DNA of 28,870 bases from a virus. The notes under the pieces were generated by a model. It ran no database searches, was not told the origin of the DNA, and saw only the letters and a program-made list of their open reading frames with translations. The position numbers and the translations under genes were made by a program. The DNA lies in IMG/VR virus record IMGVR_UViG_3300036985_004434, positions 1 to 28,870 of that record; one strand, given 5' to 3'. Shown here piece by piece: positions 15,601 to 23,000 of this stretch (its first letter is position 1; each line of letters starts with the position of its first letter).

Positions 15601-18094
15601 AGATTATAATGCTTTAAGAGATGGTTTTTATGCAGATAATGATTTTAAGCTAAATGATATAATGTTAGTTTTAAAGCCAACTGGTTTTGGTGGTCAATCT
15701 AATCATTCTACTTATTCTAATAACGTATTGGGCGATGTTGTTGGTGTTCCTGATAGAAAAATAAACGCTTACGATTTAATGACTAGCGAATTTAAGAAGG
15801 AAAACGATTTAAAGCCTTCTGCTCAAAGTCAAGTAGTAGCTCCATTTGGAATAGGGGTAAAAAATATTGTATCACCTCAGTTCTCACAAGGAAAAAGAGG
15901 CGATATTACTGCTAACGAAAACTTAATAAACGGATTCTATTCACCTTTAGAAAAAACAATCAATGATTCTAAGCAAGATAAAATGCCTGCAAAACAATGG
16001 ATAGAAAAGTTTGCTAAAGGCGAAGAAGCTAAGTGGACAGGATTAGCTGATTGGTTAAGTTCTCAAACAGGTTCTGTTTCTAAAGCAGATATTCAAAACT
16101 ACCTAGATGACAATAGAATTGAAGTTACTGAAGTAGTTAAAAGTAGTGAAATTTCTGACGAAGAAATTGACACTTTATTGGAAGATGAAGTAGGACAGGA
16201 CATGACAAGGAATGAAGCAAGAGAATTTCTTGAAAACGAGGATAGACAAGATGATACAAAATTCTCTTCATACCAATTAGAAGGAGAAAAAGAAAATTAT
16301 AAAGAGGTATTGGTTACTTTGCCGAGAACTACGGGTAAGTTTGATATAATTGATAGTAAAGGGGATGTTTATAATACAGTTGATACAAAAGAAGAAGCTG
16401 ATAGATTAGCAGCTATGGTATCAAAAACGCAAGGTTCAAAATTTTCCGTAAAAGAACAAGTTAAAAAAGACTTCAAATCTACCCACTATGACGAAGCCAA
16501 CATACTTGTTCATTTAAGAATGAATACTCGTATAGATTCAAATGGTAATAAAGTATTATTTATTGAAGAAGTACAAAGCGATTGGGGGCAAACAGGAAAA
16601 AGAATAGGATTTGAAAAGCCTGAAGATACTCAAGCAATAAAAGAATTAGAAAATGAAAAACAAAAGGTTTTAGATAGTTCTAAATCTTATCAATTATTAA
16701 ACAAAAATACTGAAGGAAACTTATCTGTTGAAGTATTTGATGCTATTCAACAAATAGCAACAAGAAATATTGATAATCAGTATTCTACAGAAGAATCTCG
16801 AAAAGAAAGATTCTTAAAAGATATTGAAAACACATTGTCTTATTGGGAAAACTATAAATATGTTGTACCTAATATGAATCAAAAAGAGTTGTCAAATTTT
16901 TATGATGTTTATATTAAAGAATTAGAAAATAATAGTAAAAAAATATCTGGGTATTCACCATCTTACCAACTTGCTTCTGTAGAAAATAAATTAGAAGATA
17001 TAAATAAAAAGATTTTTGAATTTTCTGCAAAAGAAGGTGTAAAAAAAGCACCATTTGTAATGGATACAAATGCTTGGACTAAACTTGGCTTAAAGGTAGC
17101 TTTAAAAGAAGCAGTAAGACAAGGAGTTAAAAAGATTGCATGGACTACTGGTGAGCAACAAAATGATAGATATGATTTAAGGAAGCAGGTTGATAAGATT
17201 GAAATAATAAAACGAGAAGGTGCAGATAGTTACAGAGCAAAAACATATAAAAATGGTGATATATTAGAAGACCAAGACTACATTGCTTTTGACCAATTAG
17301 AAGGAATGTTTGGCAAAGAAATAGCTAAAAAAGTACAAGAAGGGGAAAGTATTTTTGAAGGAGAAGGATTAGCGGTTGGTGGTAAAGGAATGAAAGGCTT
17401 TTATGGTTCACCTTCTGAAAAAAGTTTAGGCATAGTAGGTAATGTAGCTAAGAGTTTGTTTAAGCAAGAACCGAAGACGGTGGAGATTGAAGGTAAAAAA
17501 CAATCAGACCCAAATAATATTGGCATAGTGAGAGTAAGCGGAACAGATACTTGGCAATTAATGGATGGGAATAAAAATCCAATATTTGACACTTACAAAG
17601 AAGCTAACGATGCGAGAAAAGAGTTAAAAACAAATACTACCACTCAAAACTCAATAGACATAACACCAGAGTTAAAAGCACAAGTTCGAGAAGGTTTATC
17701 TCAGTTCTCAAAAGGAGGCAGAGATGTTCAGCCTGTTGTTGATATGATTAAAGAATCTCAGAACGAAGGTGAGTTAACTGACAAAGAAATAGCTGAAACT
17801 TTAGAGGAGTATTTCCCTAAAGAAGATATTCAAGCGGCATTTGATTTAATCAACAACCCAACTGAAAATGAATCGCCTACGGCAACCACAGAGCAAGCAG
17901 AATTTACTCCAAATGCTAAGGATATAAAAGCATTTGAAAAGATACTAGGAACTACAAGCGGTGCTATTAGAAACAAGAATATAGCTGAAGCTGTCAAAGT
18001 AAATCCTAAAATACAAGAGATTATGGATAACTTTGAAGACTTAAAGAAACAATTAATGGCTAGCGTAGAACTAACAACTGACTGTTCTTGGTAA
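9680..18094 (+). CDS. Giant large polyvalent protein, 2804 aa (internal virion / ejected)
   Basis: The N-terminus carries two copies of a short repeat (LTQEKLDYINKTY and LPQEKLDYISKTY). Next comes a Gly/Ala-rich hydrophobic part near 310-480 that may contact membrane, then long charged coiled-coil linkers with ALP-rich spacers. Around 1160-1320 is an alpha/beta domain (GYPKRLLEVR, AEFQVMTPEGYL). HEGIH at 1627-1631, with E1686 as a possible third ligand, is a zinc-peptidase motif. Later blocks are known from phage large polyvalent proteins: VWFWVADQLGRG, WTGLADWL, SVSKADIQNYL (from 2134), EVQSDWGQ (2298-2304) and WTTGEQQNDRYDL (from 2488). Such proteins are packaged and delivered with the DNA. 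Individual enzymatic roles besides the HExxH are not resolved. Confidence 0.82.
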   Translation: MPDFNELVKNLYTSKDRELTQEKLDYINKTYTGKEEDFVKNFYATVGEELPQEKLDYISKTYLIKKTPAVPSFSTDISNTNTLPVMKDSPLQANVDKVVKEPVAPAMPKAFSMPKEKTVADKDPIGRTNLYKSTVDNITKRISNNLLIADELGKKGDGQGMQNVMSQINQDQKKIESLNKGIDAQRVIAEDMGYNTKGESLLRGVKSTLAYFLTAPEGYDESISAIERSFYGMVGIDTGKMTKDIIDWKAKTEKELGKPIGVEEMRLSDDLAVIGRKILDQTSKEKSIANLGSKYGGDVIKLVKSGDVGEIVSQGVNSFLENAPTSLAFLNPYSAAGVVGGMMNQEITQAKSEGKEIGAQVVAAGAIKAALEFATENMMGGGKVVKDLVASIGKEAAEKVVKESIEKMVKEGFLKKYGKAIKEEILGEVTNQIGSNAVDIYMNGKKDVKLSDGISDAAFAAIFSSGIQTAPVLLAQKYVDKKAIAASQEKKTQAAKLMESAVSQPTITAQDAIEEKAQKLEAEANKEIDSHVETAKKATDEDLSKIDNLDTSIDEISASINENSDPEVIAILEEKKQELEKERTSTIKEIEKRPTLNTKFYQGVDFKAQTGLPNGDYTEEQVKAARENKLKEAGVPPLEIEKINAEQEVIPATETPAAPISGVSGEVQELGDVEEVAAKLQKSIDKINEQRDSEIRTATGKVIYTDNPTEAEKSQRVKDKVQEINDRYNAIIEREKEKQAKETTKSIAEQEVTKKTTEVTPKEGDSVIVKSRFGRDEKLVFNKGEWKVQFGKDAFSDIGKAAQQEAQDAFNEKNAPVAEVKEQAPVVENVPVEKTTSVYVAPFYDAMVKTTEEANDVEKSPAYKKYIETINSVAEALGIKIKSLATNIGAYTNDDGVKVREVSTKVELETTNIDEATEFAVLMGALAPEVQESTIAAQGLSKEDLGTKKHTGNLIKVKVDNLEEAIAIAKEIGLDHTINLKENTIDFIAFNYFSKNAKELFKRNLGRFAIKIKEKGINYETKSKPIESRFIQSGADPKSDFRRKDVLERMAGLLERANGDNGSDMGLLGRRKMLRNAIQEATRRNNEFIRQQELASERKEYGKLRAKQIELEKKGERLSDEEVKRFTELLNILIPSTQETVRNASEDYEEARKELEKVAAKVIGDLGFLSTFGIKRAERAATKILRWYKGKAQWLGDGARTNLIAYSEKDVMVLYKKLQAQYKGGIIRTEKDDTGLGYPKRLLEVRASNGKIAEFQVMTPEGYLAKDGVNGFPEAQMDFAAKELSKIQKRLGWLIPDGVGHYFYEIERDFNVPTDLRERAKAISLKYYDAFLNPDSKYTEKEFLDEISQFKKDVDAADKTNWDKGNNGISPVTVNDFIEDTNNQYEPISVSDTSHDTFTKDNAIDYEEDEKEGDNGRSYTYLASVTVELVDDVSGDTIGTISKLKSEDGEITWNAEDTDGNEVIENAGSKNAAQQALVDNYNKQKLKEFNKEKARAIKERTKERIKEAEKAAKAKEKAAKDAEKAKPVQTEKEKAKEKAKEALRAKAAKINADVISAAQKVQQALEATGITVEVIDNDQDFQDKLDAEGVKRGSASEATGVFISKSGKIFINASKVDAKWGSVDVWHEGIHPVINIIRNTNPKLYKSIIDGLNELVASNPEIAAVVEWAQSNYEGENTLEDETITETIARIANGNIDLSKIPTSLKDKIIDFINGIAKSLGLKPILKGSNIATFKKLAKEISAALTEGKSISGIVGEENVKDFGTPIGTPSQLKKSSKTTKKEESKVVVNKKGHKLSFVKESDIIDMEVLINDIVAKNQKVWFWVADQLGRGFYFDKVTKKKHYLDAGASFALDPENRDKNIIWATGKGEKSINRYISESDYIFIISGSPLISKLFNKRVFELLEKRFKNYNDFKKGVLENSKTKDIIELVNSFDSWKSFKESPKRKELLLAIDAQKDKNTPLKLFLEKNNAFLDYNALRDGFYADNDFKLNDIMLVLKPTGFGGQSNHSTYSNNVLGDVVGVPDRKINAYDLMTSEFKKENDLKPSAQSQVVAPFGIGVKNIVSPQFSQGKRGDITANENLINGFYSPLEKTINDSKQDKMPAKQWIEKFAKGEEAKWTGLADWLSSQTGSVSKADIQNYLDDNRIEVTEVVKSSEISDEEIDTLLEDEVGQDMTRNEAREFLENEDRQDDTKFSSYQLEGEKENYKEVLVTLPRTTGKFDIIDSKGDVYNTVDTKEEADRLAAMVSKTQGSKFSVKEQVKKDFKSTHYDEANILVHLRMNTRIDSNGNKVLFIEEVQSDWGQTGKRIGFEKPEDTQAIKELENEKQKVLDSSKSYQLLNKNTEGNLSVEVFDAIQQIATRNIDNQYSTEESRKERFLKDIENTLSYWENYKYVVPNMNQKELSNFYDVYIKELENNSKKISGYSPSYQLASVENKLEDINKKIFEFSAKEGVKKAPFVMDTNAWTKLGLKVALKEAVRQGVKKIAWTTGEQQNDRYDLRKQVDKIEIIKREGADSYRAKTYKNGDILEDQDYIAFDQLEGMFGKEIAKKVQEGESIFEGEGLAVGGKGMKGFYGSPSEKSLGIVGNVAKSLFKQEPKTVEIEGKKQSDPNNIGIVRVSGTDTWQLMDGNKNPIFDTYKEANDARKELKTNTTTQNSIDITPELKAQVREGLSQFSKGGRDVQPVVDMIKESQNEGELTDKEIAETLEEYFPKEDIQAAFDLINNPTENESPTATTEQAEFTPNAKDIKAFEKILGTTSGAIRNKNIAEAVKVNPKIQEIMDNFEDLKKQLMASVELTTDCSW
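12735..12947 (+). CDS. Candidate overlapping gene, 70 aa, nested out of frame
   Basis: A +1-frame ORF lies wholly inside the giant gene. It has AAGGA at 12723-12727, seven bases before its ATG, a spacing suited to ribosome binding and unusual in this genome. The product reads like a folded protein, not a shadow: MSSKEWLDYSNELMEIMG (residues 27-44), then ATWDFSDAGKCFVMPYRKPP. Over the same bases the giant protein's frame uses unusually many CGN, CTC and GGN codons (a Gly/Arg-rich run), as if the +1 frame constrained it. It could be a true overprinted gene or a gene remnant fused into the large ORF. No family is named. Confidence 0.5.
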   Translation: MKQNQNQLNPDSSNQEQTQKAISEEKMSSKEWLDYSNELMEIMGATWDFSDAGKCFVMPYRKPPEETTNS

Positions 18095-18118
18095 TCAGAT
18101 AACAAAAACTTAAATTTG
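18087..18118 (+). promoter_or_regulatory. Promoter of ferritin-like gene (CTTG-N20-TAAATTTG)
   Basis: CTTG at 18087-18090, inside the end of the giant gene, then a 20-nt spacer and TAAATTTG at 18111-18118. The ATG follows 8 nt later, so the message would have almost no leader. The ferritin-like gene can thus be expressed apart from the virion operon. Confidence 0.7.
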
Positions 18119-18126
18119 TAAACAAT

Positions 18127-18621
18127 ATGAACAAATACTACGAAATATCAGACGAGGCAATGGAGATTATCGCTCCATTAGCTGAAATAGAATTAGAACA
18201 ATCAACCTTCTACAATCAATTGGCTGTAGTGGCTAATAAATTAGGCTTTTTGATGGCACAAAAATATTTTAACCAAGAAGCTATAGAAGAGAAAGAACAC
18301 TTCATGGGCTGGGTTGATTATATCTCTGGAAGGGGCAATGCTTATACTATTCCTGCTATTGGAATAACCAAGTGCAAGAGCAAGAGCTTGTACGAGCTAA
18401 TAGAAATGGCTTTAGAGAAAGAAATTGAGGTTAGTAAGTTATATGCAGAGCAAGGTATGAAGTTATTTAATGTAGACCAACTTGCATACCAGAAGTTAAT
18501 TGGTTACTTGCAAATACAAAACGAAGCTGTAATATTCTACACCGATTTGTGTGCAGTGTTCGAGAATTTAGACAAAGCAGGAGAGCTAACAGCAGAGCAT
18601 TCGTACTTTGAAATAGGATAA
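18127..18621 (+). CDS. Ferritin-like di-iron protein, 164 aa
   Basis: A four-helix-bundle pattern of ferritin length. Likely metal ligands follow the spacing of bacterial ferritins: E22 or E24 in helix A (IELEQSTFYNQLA), E55 and H58 in helix B (EEKEHF), E98 or E101 in helix C (LEKEIEVSKLY), and E133 in helix D (QNEAVIFYTDL). The Gln of the usual QxxE motif is shifted, so a complete ferroxidase site is not assured. It could store iron, bind Dps-like, or be a virion component. It interrupts the row of giant virion genes and has its own promoter, which suggests an accessory insertion. Confidence 0.82.
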   Translation: MNKYYEISDEAMEIIAPLAEIELEQSTFYNQLAVVANKLGFLMAQKYFNQEAIEEKEHFMGWVDYISGRGNAYTIPAIGITKCKSKSLYELIEMALEKEIEVSKLYAEQGMKLFNVDQLAYQKLIGYLQIQNEAVIFYTDLCAVFENLDKAGELTAEHSYFEIG

Positions 18622-18629
18622 AAAAAATT

Positions 18630-18705
18630 AAGTCAAGGGTGTGTTGTTAATGGCAGCAGTCTGCGAAAGCAGAGGATGAAGTTCGATTCTTTGCCCCTAT
18701 GACTT
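18630..18705 (+). ncRNA. tRNA-like cloverleaf without anticodon loop
   Basis: A four-arm fold can be drawn. The acceptor is AAGTCA (630-635 of 18 kb) with TGACTT plus GGG with CCC across a small internal bulge. A T-G linker follows. The D-arm is TGTTG/CAGCA with GG in the loop. The anticodon position holds a 5-bp stem TCTGC/GCAGA closed by the tetraloop GAAA, so no anticodon exists. The T-arm has the canonical loop TTCGATT on a weak 5-bp stem with two G·U pairs. It cannot decode, so it is either a decayed tRNA or a tRNA mimic. It lies 8 nt after the ferritin-like gene and before a T-run. Confidence 0.4.
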
Positions 18706-18719
18706 TTATATTTTTTTTA

Positions 18720-18750
18720 TTTGTTTGTTTCAAATAAAGCAGTACATTTG
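18720..18750 (+). promoter_or_regulatory. Promoter of kissing-loop RNA (TTTG-N19-TACATTTG)
   Basis: TTTG at 18720-18723, exactly 19 nt, and TACATTTG at 18743-18750: a full match to the Bacteroidota consensus. The next ORF is 450 nt away, with a terminator in between, so the direct product is non-coding. Confidence 0.82.
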
Positions 18751-18753
18751 TTG

Positions 18754-18870
18754 CGTTGTAATGCGGATTCAACGATTTTCATTTGTATATTTTCATTTTT
18801 ATTAATAATATAACCGCCTTTAGATAGGCATTAAAGAAAACCTAAACATCCGCATTGTTTGGGTTTTTTT
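18754..18870 (+). ncRNA. Kissing-loop RNA, about 115 nt
   Basis: Hairpin 1 pairs CGTTG (18754-18758) with CAACG (18770-18774) around an 11-nt loop containing ATGCGGA (18761-18767). A U/A-rich linker with a small GCCT/AGGC hairpin (18817-18828) follows. Then comes a 12-bp terminator hairpin whose whole 7-nt loop, TCCGCAT (18849-18855), is the exact complement of ATGCGGA. With flanking bases the complementarity is 9 nt. The transcript begins near 18755 from a consensus promoter. Loop-loop pairing is the obvious tertiary contact; the biological role is unknown. Confidence 0.65.
18837..18870 (+). terminator. Terminator hairpin with complementary loop
   Basis: A 12-bp stem (18837-18848 with 18856-18867, one T·G), a 7-nt loop and a seven-T run. 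An outer 7-nt inverted repeat (18825-18831 TAGGCAT, 18871-18877 ATGCCTA) can extend the stem, giving a long, nearly symmetrical hairpin that could act in both directions. Confidence 0.82.
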
Positions 18871-18960
18871 ATGCCTACTGTTGTATAGATATGTACAGTA
18901 CAAAAAACAAATCTCACATACATTTAAACAATAAATAATTGGTGAATACTGTTGATGTTT

Positions 18961-19169
18961 TAAGGGTTCAAAGATACAGATAGTGATAACCATATAAATA
19001 AGCCAATTATTTCTAAAAGTTCAATTAAAAATAAAAGCGGAGAGGTCTGTATTTTATACCTATAAAAATAGGTCGCTAGGATTGGGCAGTTTAACTACTG
19101 TTATTGTGTTTACTGTTAAAAGGAAACGGCAATAAGAAATACAGGTTATTCACTAGGTAAAAACCCTTA
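18961..19169 (+). ncRNA. Structured leader upstream of HNH gene
   Basis: Nested complementary segments are visible: TAAGGGTT (18961-18968) with AACCCTTA (19162-19169); GATAACC (18985-18991) with GGTTATT (19144-19150, one G·T); CTGTATTT (19047-19054) with AAATACAG (19137-19144). Inside the last are a 6-bp hairpin with loop AAAA (19058-19063 with 19068-19073) and TTTAAC/GTTAAA (19090-19095 with 19115-19120). The second and third helices share one base at 19144. No convincing ORF lies in 18871-19200. It may be a leader that controls the HNH message or part of a mobile RNA element. Confidence 0.4.
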
Positions 19170-19200
19170 CTATGTTTAAAATATAAATAATAATATAATT

Positions 19201-19974
19201 ATGACTTACCTAGAAAAAAGAGAAAACAAAGAAAAATTACTACAAAAAAGAAAAGAATATAATAAAGAATATCGGTTAAATAATAAAGAAAAAATTGCTG
19301 AAAAAGCAAAAGAATATTATATAAATAATAAAGAACAAATTAAAGAAAAGACAAAAGAATATCAAAAAAAATATCATTTAGAAAATAAAAAAGAGAAAAA
19401 AATATACGATAAAAAAAATAAAAAAGAATATTATTTAAAAAACAAAGAAAAGATAAAAGAATGGAGAGAAAAAAATAAAGAATCTTTAAAAGAATATTGT
19501 TTAAAAAACAAAGAAAAAACAAAAGAATATCAAAAACAGTATCGTTTAGATAATAAACAACAGCTTGGCGAAAAGAAAAAAATATACAATAGAATTAATA
19601 ATCAACATATTACCAAGTATCAAAATAATAGAAAAAAAATAGACCCTTTATATAAATTAAGGTGTAGTATTAGCTCATTAATTTCAAATTCAATAAAAAG
19701 ACAAGGCTATAAAAAAGATTCAAAAACTTGTCAAATATTGGGATGTAATTATGAAGAATTTAAAAAACACTTGGAACGTCAATTTACTTTTGGTATGAAT
19801 TGGGAAAATCAAGGTGAGTGGCATCTCGACCATGTTTACCCAGTTTCGCTAGCAAAGGATGAACAAGAGCTAATAAAATTAAACCACTATACTAACTTTC
19901 AACCTTTATGGGCAATTGACAACTTATTGAAAGGGAATAAGGTAATTGCAAATACCCAGATAAAACTAGTATAA
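19201..19974 (+). CDS. HNH homing-type endonuclease, 257 aa
   Basis: Residues 1-130 are repeats of about 12-25 residues rich in Lys, Glu, Tyr and Asn (KEYYLKNKEKIKEW style), probably a long basic helix that binds DNA. Residues 150-250 form the nuclease part: a core with SKTCQILGCNYEEFKKHLE, then WHLDH (207-211) carrying the catalytic His, and NHYTNFQPLW (228-237) with IDNLLKGNK (239-247), which complete the HNH metal site. It resembles free-standing phage homing endonucleases. No RuvC domain is present. It lies between two virion genes and after a structured untranslated region, a typical insertion site for such selfish genes. Confidence 0.85.
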   Translation: MTYLEKRENKEKLLQKRKEYNKEYRLNNKEKIAEKAKEYYINNKEQIKEKTKEYQKKYHLENKKEKKIYDKKNKKEYYLKNKEKIKEWREKNKESLKEYCLKNKEKTKEYQKQYRLDNKQQLGEKKKIYNRINNQHITKYQNNRKKIDPLYKLRCSISSLISNSIKRQGYKKDSKTCQILGCNYEEFKKHLERQFTFGMNWENQGEWHLDHVYPVSLAKDEQELIKLNHYTNFQPLWAIDNLLKGNKVIANTQIKLV

Positions 19975-19990
19975 TTTCAAGATAAAAGAT

Positions 19991-19998
19991 TATTTTTG
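19991..19998 (+). promoter_or_regulatory. -7 box TATTTTTG before 1232-aa gene
   Basis: TATTTTTG fits TAnnTTTG, 20 nt before the ATG at 20019. The -33 region has no clear TTTG. It would restore transcription of the downstream virion gene after the HNH insertion. Confidence 0.4.
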
Positions 19999-20018
19999 CC
20001 TAAATAATAATATATTAC

Positions 20019-23000
20019 ATGAGTTGTTTTGTTACATACAAGGGAATTAAATACAGTGAAGCCCAGTTTTTTGCGTTGCTTTCGAGCGGTTTATACGACA
20101 AGCTAATAGCTGAAGGCAAGTTTGTTCCTAAAATAAAGCTAACCACTACCTCAACTGCACCTGCCCCAACAGGAGGCAAGATGAAAGAACGCAGCCTAAC
20201 GAAACAGTTCCTAAAAGACAATCCTTCTTTACAAATGTCAGAAGGAGCTATAAACTACGAAGAGATATCTAATAAGAGCACCGTAGAAGAAGTAATGAAT
20301 CTAATGGATGAACTAGGATTAGATGCTTCAGTATACGCTGTTAACGATTGGAAGAATGGAATGAACTTACGAGTTAGGTTTACCATGGCTCAAATTGCAA
20401 TAAAGAAGCTATCAGCAGAAGGAAGATTAGACGAGGCTAATGATTTAAGAGAAAAGTTAGTAGTTGCTGCGACAGAGGCTGGACAAGGTATACAGGCGTT
20501 TGCTATGTTCCCAGCTCTTACGCCTGAAGGAGAGCTAAGAAAGATGTTGAAGATGATAAACAACATCAACAAGAAGAAAGAGAAGGCAGACGATAAACTT
20601 ACCAAAATAAAGGAAAAGTTTAAAGAAGCTAACGAAGACGCTATAAACGAAGCTGTTGAAAATTTAGGAGGAAAGCCTTCTGAGAAAAGAAAAAAAGCAG
20701 CCAGAACTTATGCTGACTACGGTACTAAGAACAAGGTAATTACAAAGGCGAAATACGAGGAAATGAAAAAAGCCCTTGCTAGTAAATCTTTTGCAGTAGC
20801 CATACCTGTTCAATTAATTCCTATCGGTGTGTATCACTTAGAGGCTGGCTCAAGAAAGTTTAAAGAATTTAGTGAGGCACTTATAGAAGATTTTGGCGAC
20901 AAGGTAAAACCATACCTAGCTGATTTATACAGAAAAGCGGCAAAAGAATTAAACATTCCTGCATCTGAGATAGATAGCGAAGCAACTATTCTACAGGAAA
21001 ACAAAGACAGAAGAGCTAGAGAAGCTAAGAAAAGTGTTAAGGGAGGTCTTAAAGATTTAAATACATCTATTTCAAAAATAGCTATAGAGCACTATACAGT
21101 AGTAGATTCTGCTAAAAGAACTTTAGTAGAAAAAATAATGGAAGGCACTGAACTAACTGAAAATGAGGCTAAAGAATATGCAAAAGCTATAGAAGAAGAA
21201 TTTGAAAGAATAGTTACAGAAAAGAAAAAGAAAATATTAGATACAGTATTTAATCCTAAAGAAAGAAAGAAACCTGAGCTAAAGAACTTAGAATCAGAGT
21301 TATTAAAGTTAACAAATCTAGGAGCGTTTAAAGAACAAGACTTAGTAGAAGCATATGCCGACAAGATGGGATGGGCTAAACTAAATCAAGAAGAAATAAC
21401 AGAAATAGAAAGGTTAGCTTCAATAGTAGAGGAGTCTCCAGAAGGAATAAAAAGAGCACAGGCAGTTGAAGACTTATTAGGCTACGAATCTAAAATAAAA
21501 GGAATACCATTAATGGATGTTATTACATCTATATGGTACGCAAATGTTTTATCTGGATACAACACTCAAGAAGTTAACTTTGGGGCTAACGTAGTTCAGT
21601 TGTTATTTTCTTATGGAGAGACCGCTATAAAAAATCCTAAGACAGGATTATTTATGGCTAGAGGTATTATAAATGGGGTTAACAGAGGTATACTAGAAGC
21701 AGGAAGCTCTTTAAAGACTGGTTATAACCCAATTAGAGGAAGAGTGGAAATACCTTCTACCTTAGAACTTGTAACTTTTAAGGGCGGTAAATATAATCCA
21801 GCTAACTACTTAAAGTATGTAAGAAGACTAATGGTAGCATCCGATGTTATTATGTTTGAAGCTCAGAAAGAAATGAGAGCTTATCAATGGGCTAGAATGT
21901 TAGCCGCTAAAGAAAATAAGCTTGACCCTAGTGTTAAAATTAAACAAAGAGCACTTGATATATTGCACGCAAATGATAGTACTATTCCTGATGCAAAAGT
22001 AAAGGCAGCTGAAGAGGCTCAGGCAGAAATAGATGCGGTAAATGCTGAAAATATATCTAGTTCTGAAAAAGCAAAAAAAATCAGAAATATAAAAACAAAT
22101 GAAAAAAGAAGGGCATTTGAATTAGTTCAAAATAGCAGAAGTCCAGAAATAATAGATGAAAGTAATGCTTATGCTGCTTGGAATACTTTTAATCATCCTG
22201 CATCTGGTTTATTGGGTTTTTTTGCTGAACTTATAAACAAAGGGATAGGCAAAAATAGTGCAACTAAATTAGGTAGATTTGTTGTGCCTTTTACAAACGT
22301 AATAGCAAATTTGGCTAATATGGGTATCAACTACACTCCTTGGGGTTATCTAAGAGCTGCTAGACAAGGCTCTGTATCTGGATTACCTAAAAAAGATTGG
22401 GATTCTATGTCAAAAATGCAACAAGACCAACATAGAGTAGAACTAGTAACAAAAGCTACGGTAGGATTAGCTGCGTCAGTAGCTGTATTAATGCTTACCA
22501 TAAAAGGCGATGACGATGACGAGCCTTTATTAGAAATAACAGCAAATGGAACTGGTCAATACAAGAAAAACGAAATGCTTAAAAATGAAGGATGGCAACC
22601 ATACTCATTCAGGGTTTACAATAAGAAAACTAAAAAATATGGCGATTGGATTTCGTACCAATTTACTCCTTTATTAGTAATGCTTAGTTTTATTGGGAAC
22701 TTAAAAGATTACGAAAAATACAGAAAAGGCGATTCTGAAGACACTATTATAAGTAAAATGTCTTTTGGAGCTATTAGTGCATCAAGAACTTTTTTAGACG
22801 GCACTTTTTTAACATCGGTAAATTCATTTCTTAAAGCCCTTACAGAAACAGAAAATGTTGGCGAAGAATTTATAAAGTCTTTATTTAAAACTGCCAAAGG
22901 ATTTGTATTACCTTCGTTATACACTCAGTCTGCTAGAGATATTCAAAGAGCATTTGACGTGCCAGAAAAAGAAGTAGGAACTAGTTTAGTAGCAGAGCTA

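Noticed and set aside
9862-18105. Many minus-strand ORFs of 60-96 codons and a plus-strand 61-codon ORF at 14403
   Set aside because: They are antisense or out-of-frame shadows of the 2804-aa gene with low-complexity Ser/Leu/Phe composition and no start signals. Only the nested ORF at 12735 has a ribosome-binding site and a protein-like sequence.
18961-19169. Group I intron or IscB/IsrB-type guide RNA
   Set aside because: I could not find a convincing P7/guanosine-binding core, the flanking genes are intact and not split exons, and the HNH protein has no RuvC domain. Kept only as an undefined structured leader.
19210-19560. Repeat array resembling CRISPR or tandem repeats
   Set aside because: The repeats are irregular and in frame. 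They encode Lys/Glu/Tyr-rich protein repeats, with no constant direct repeat and spacer layout.
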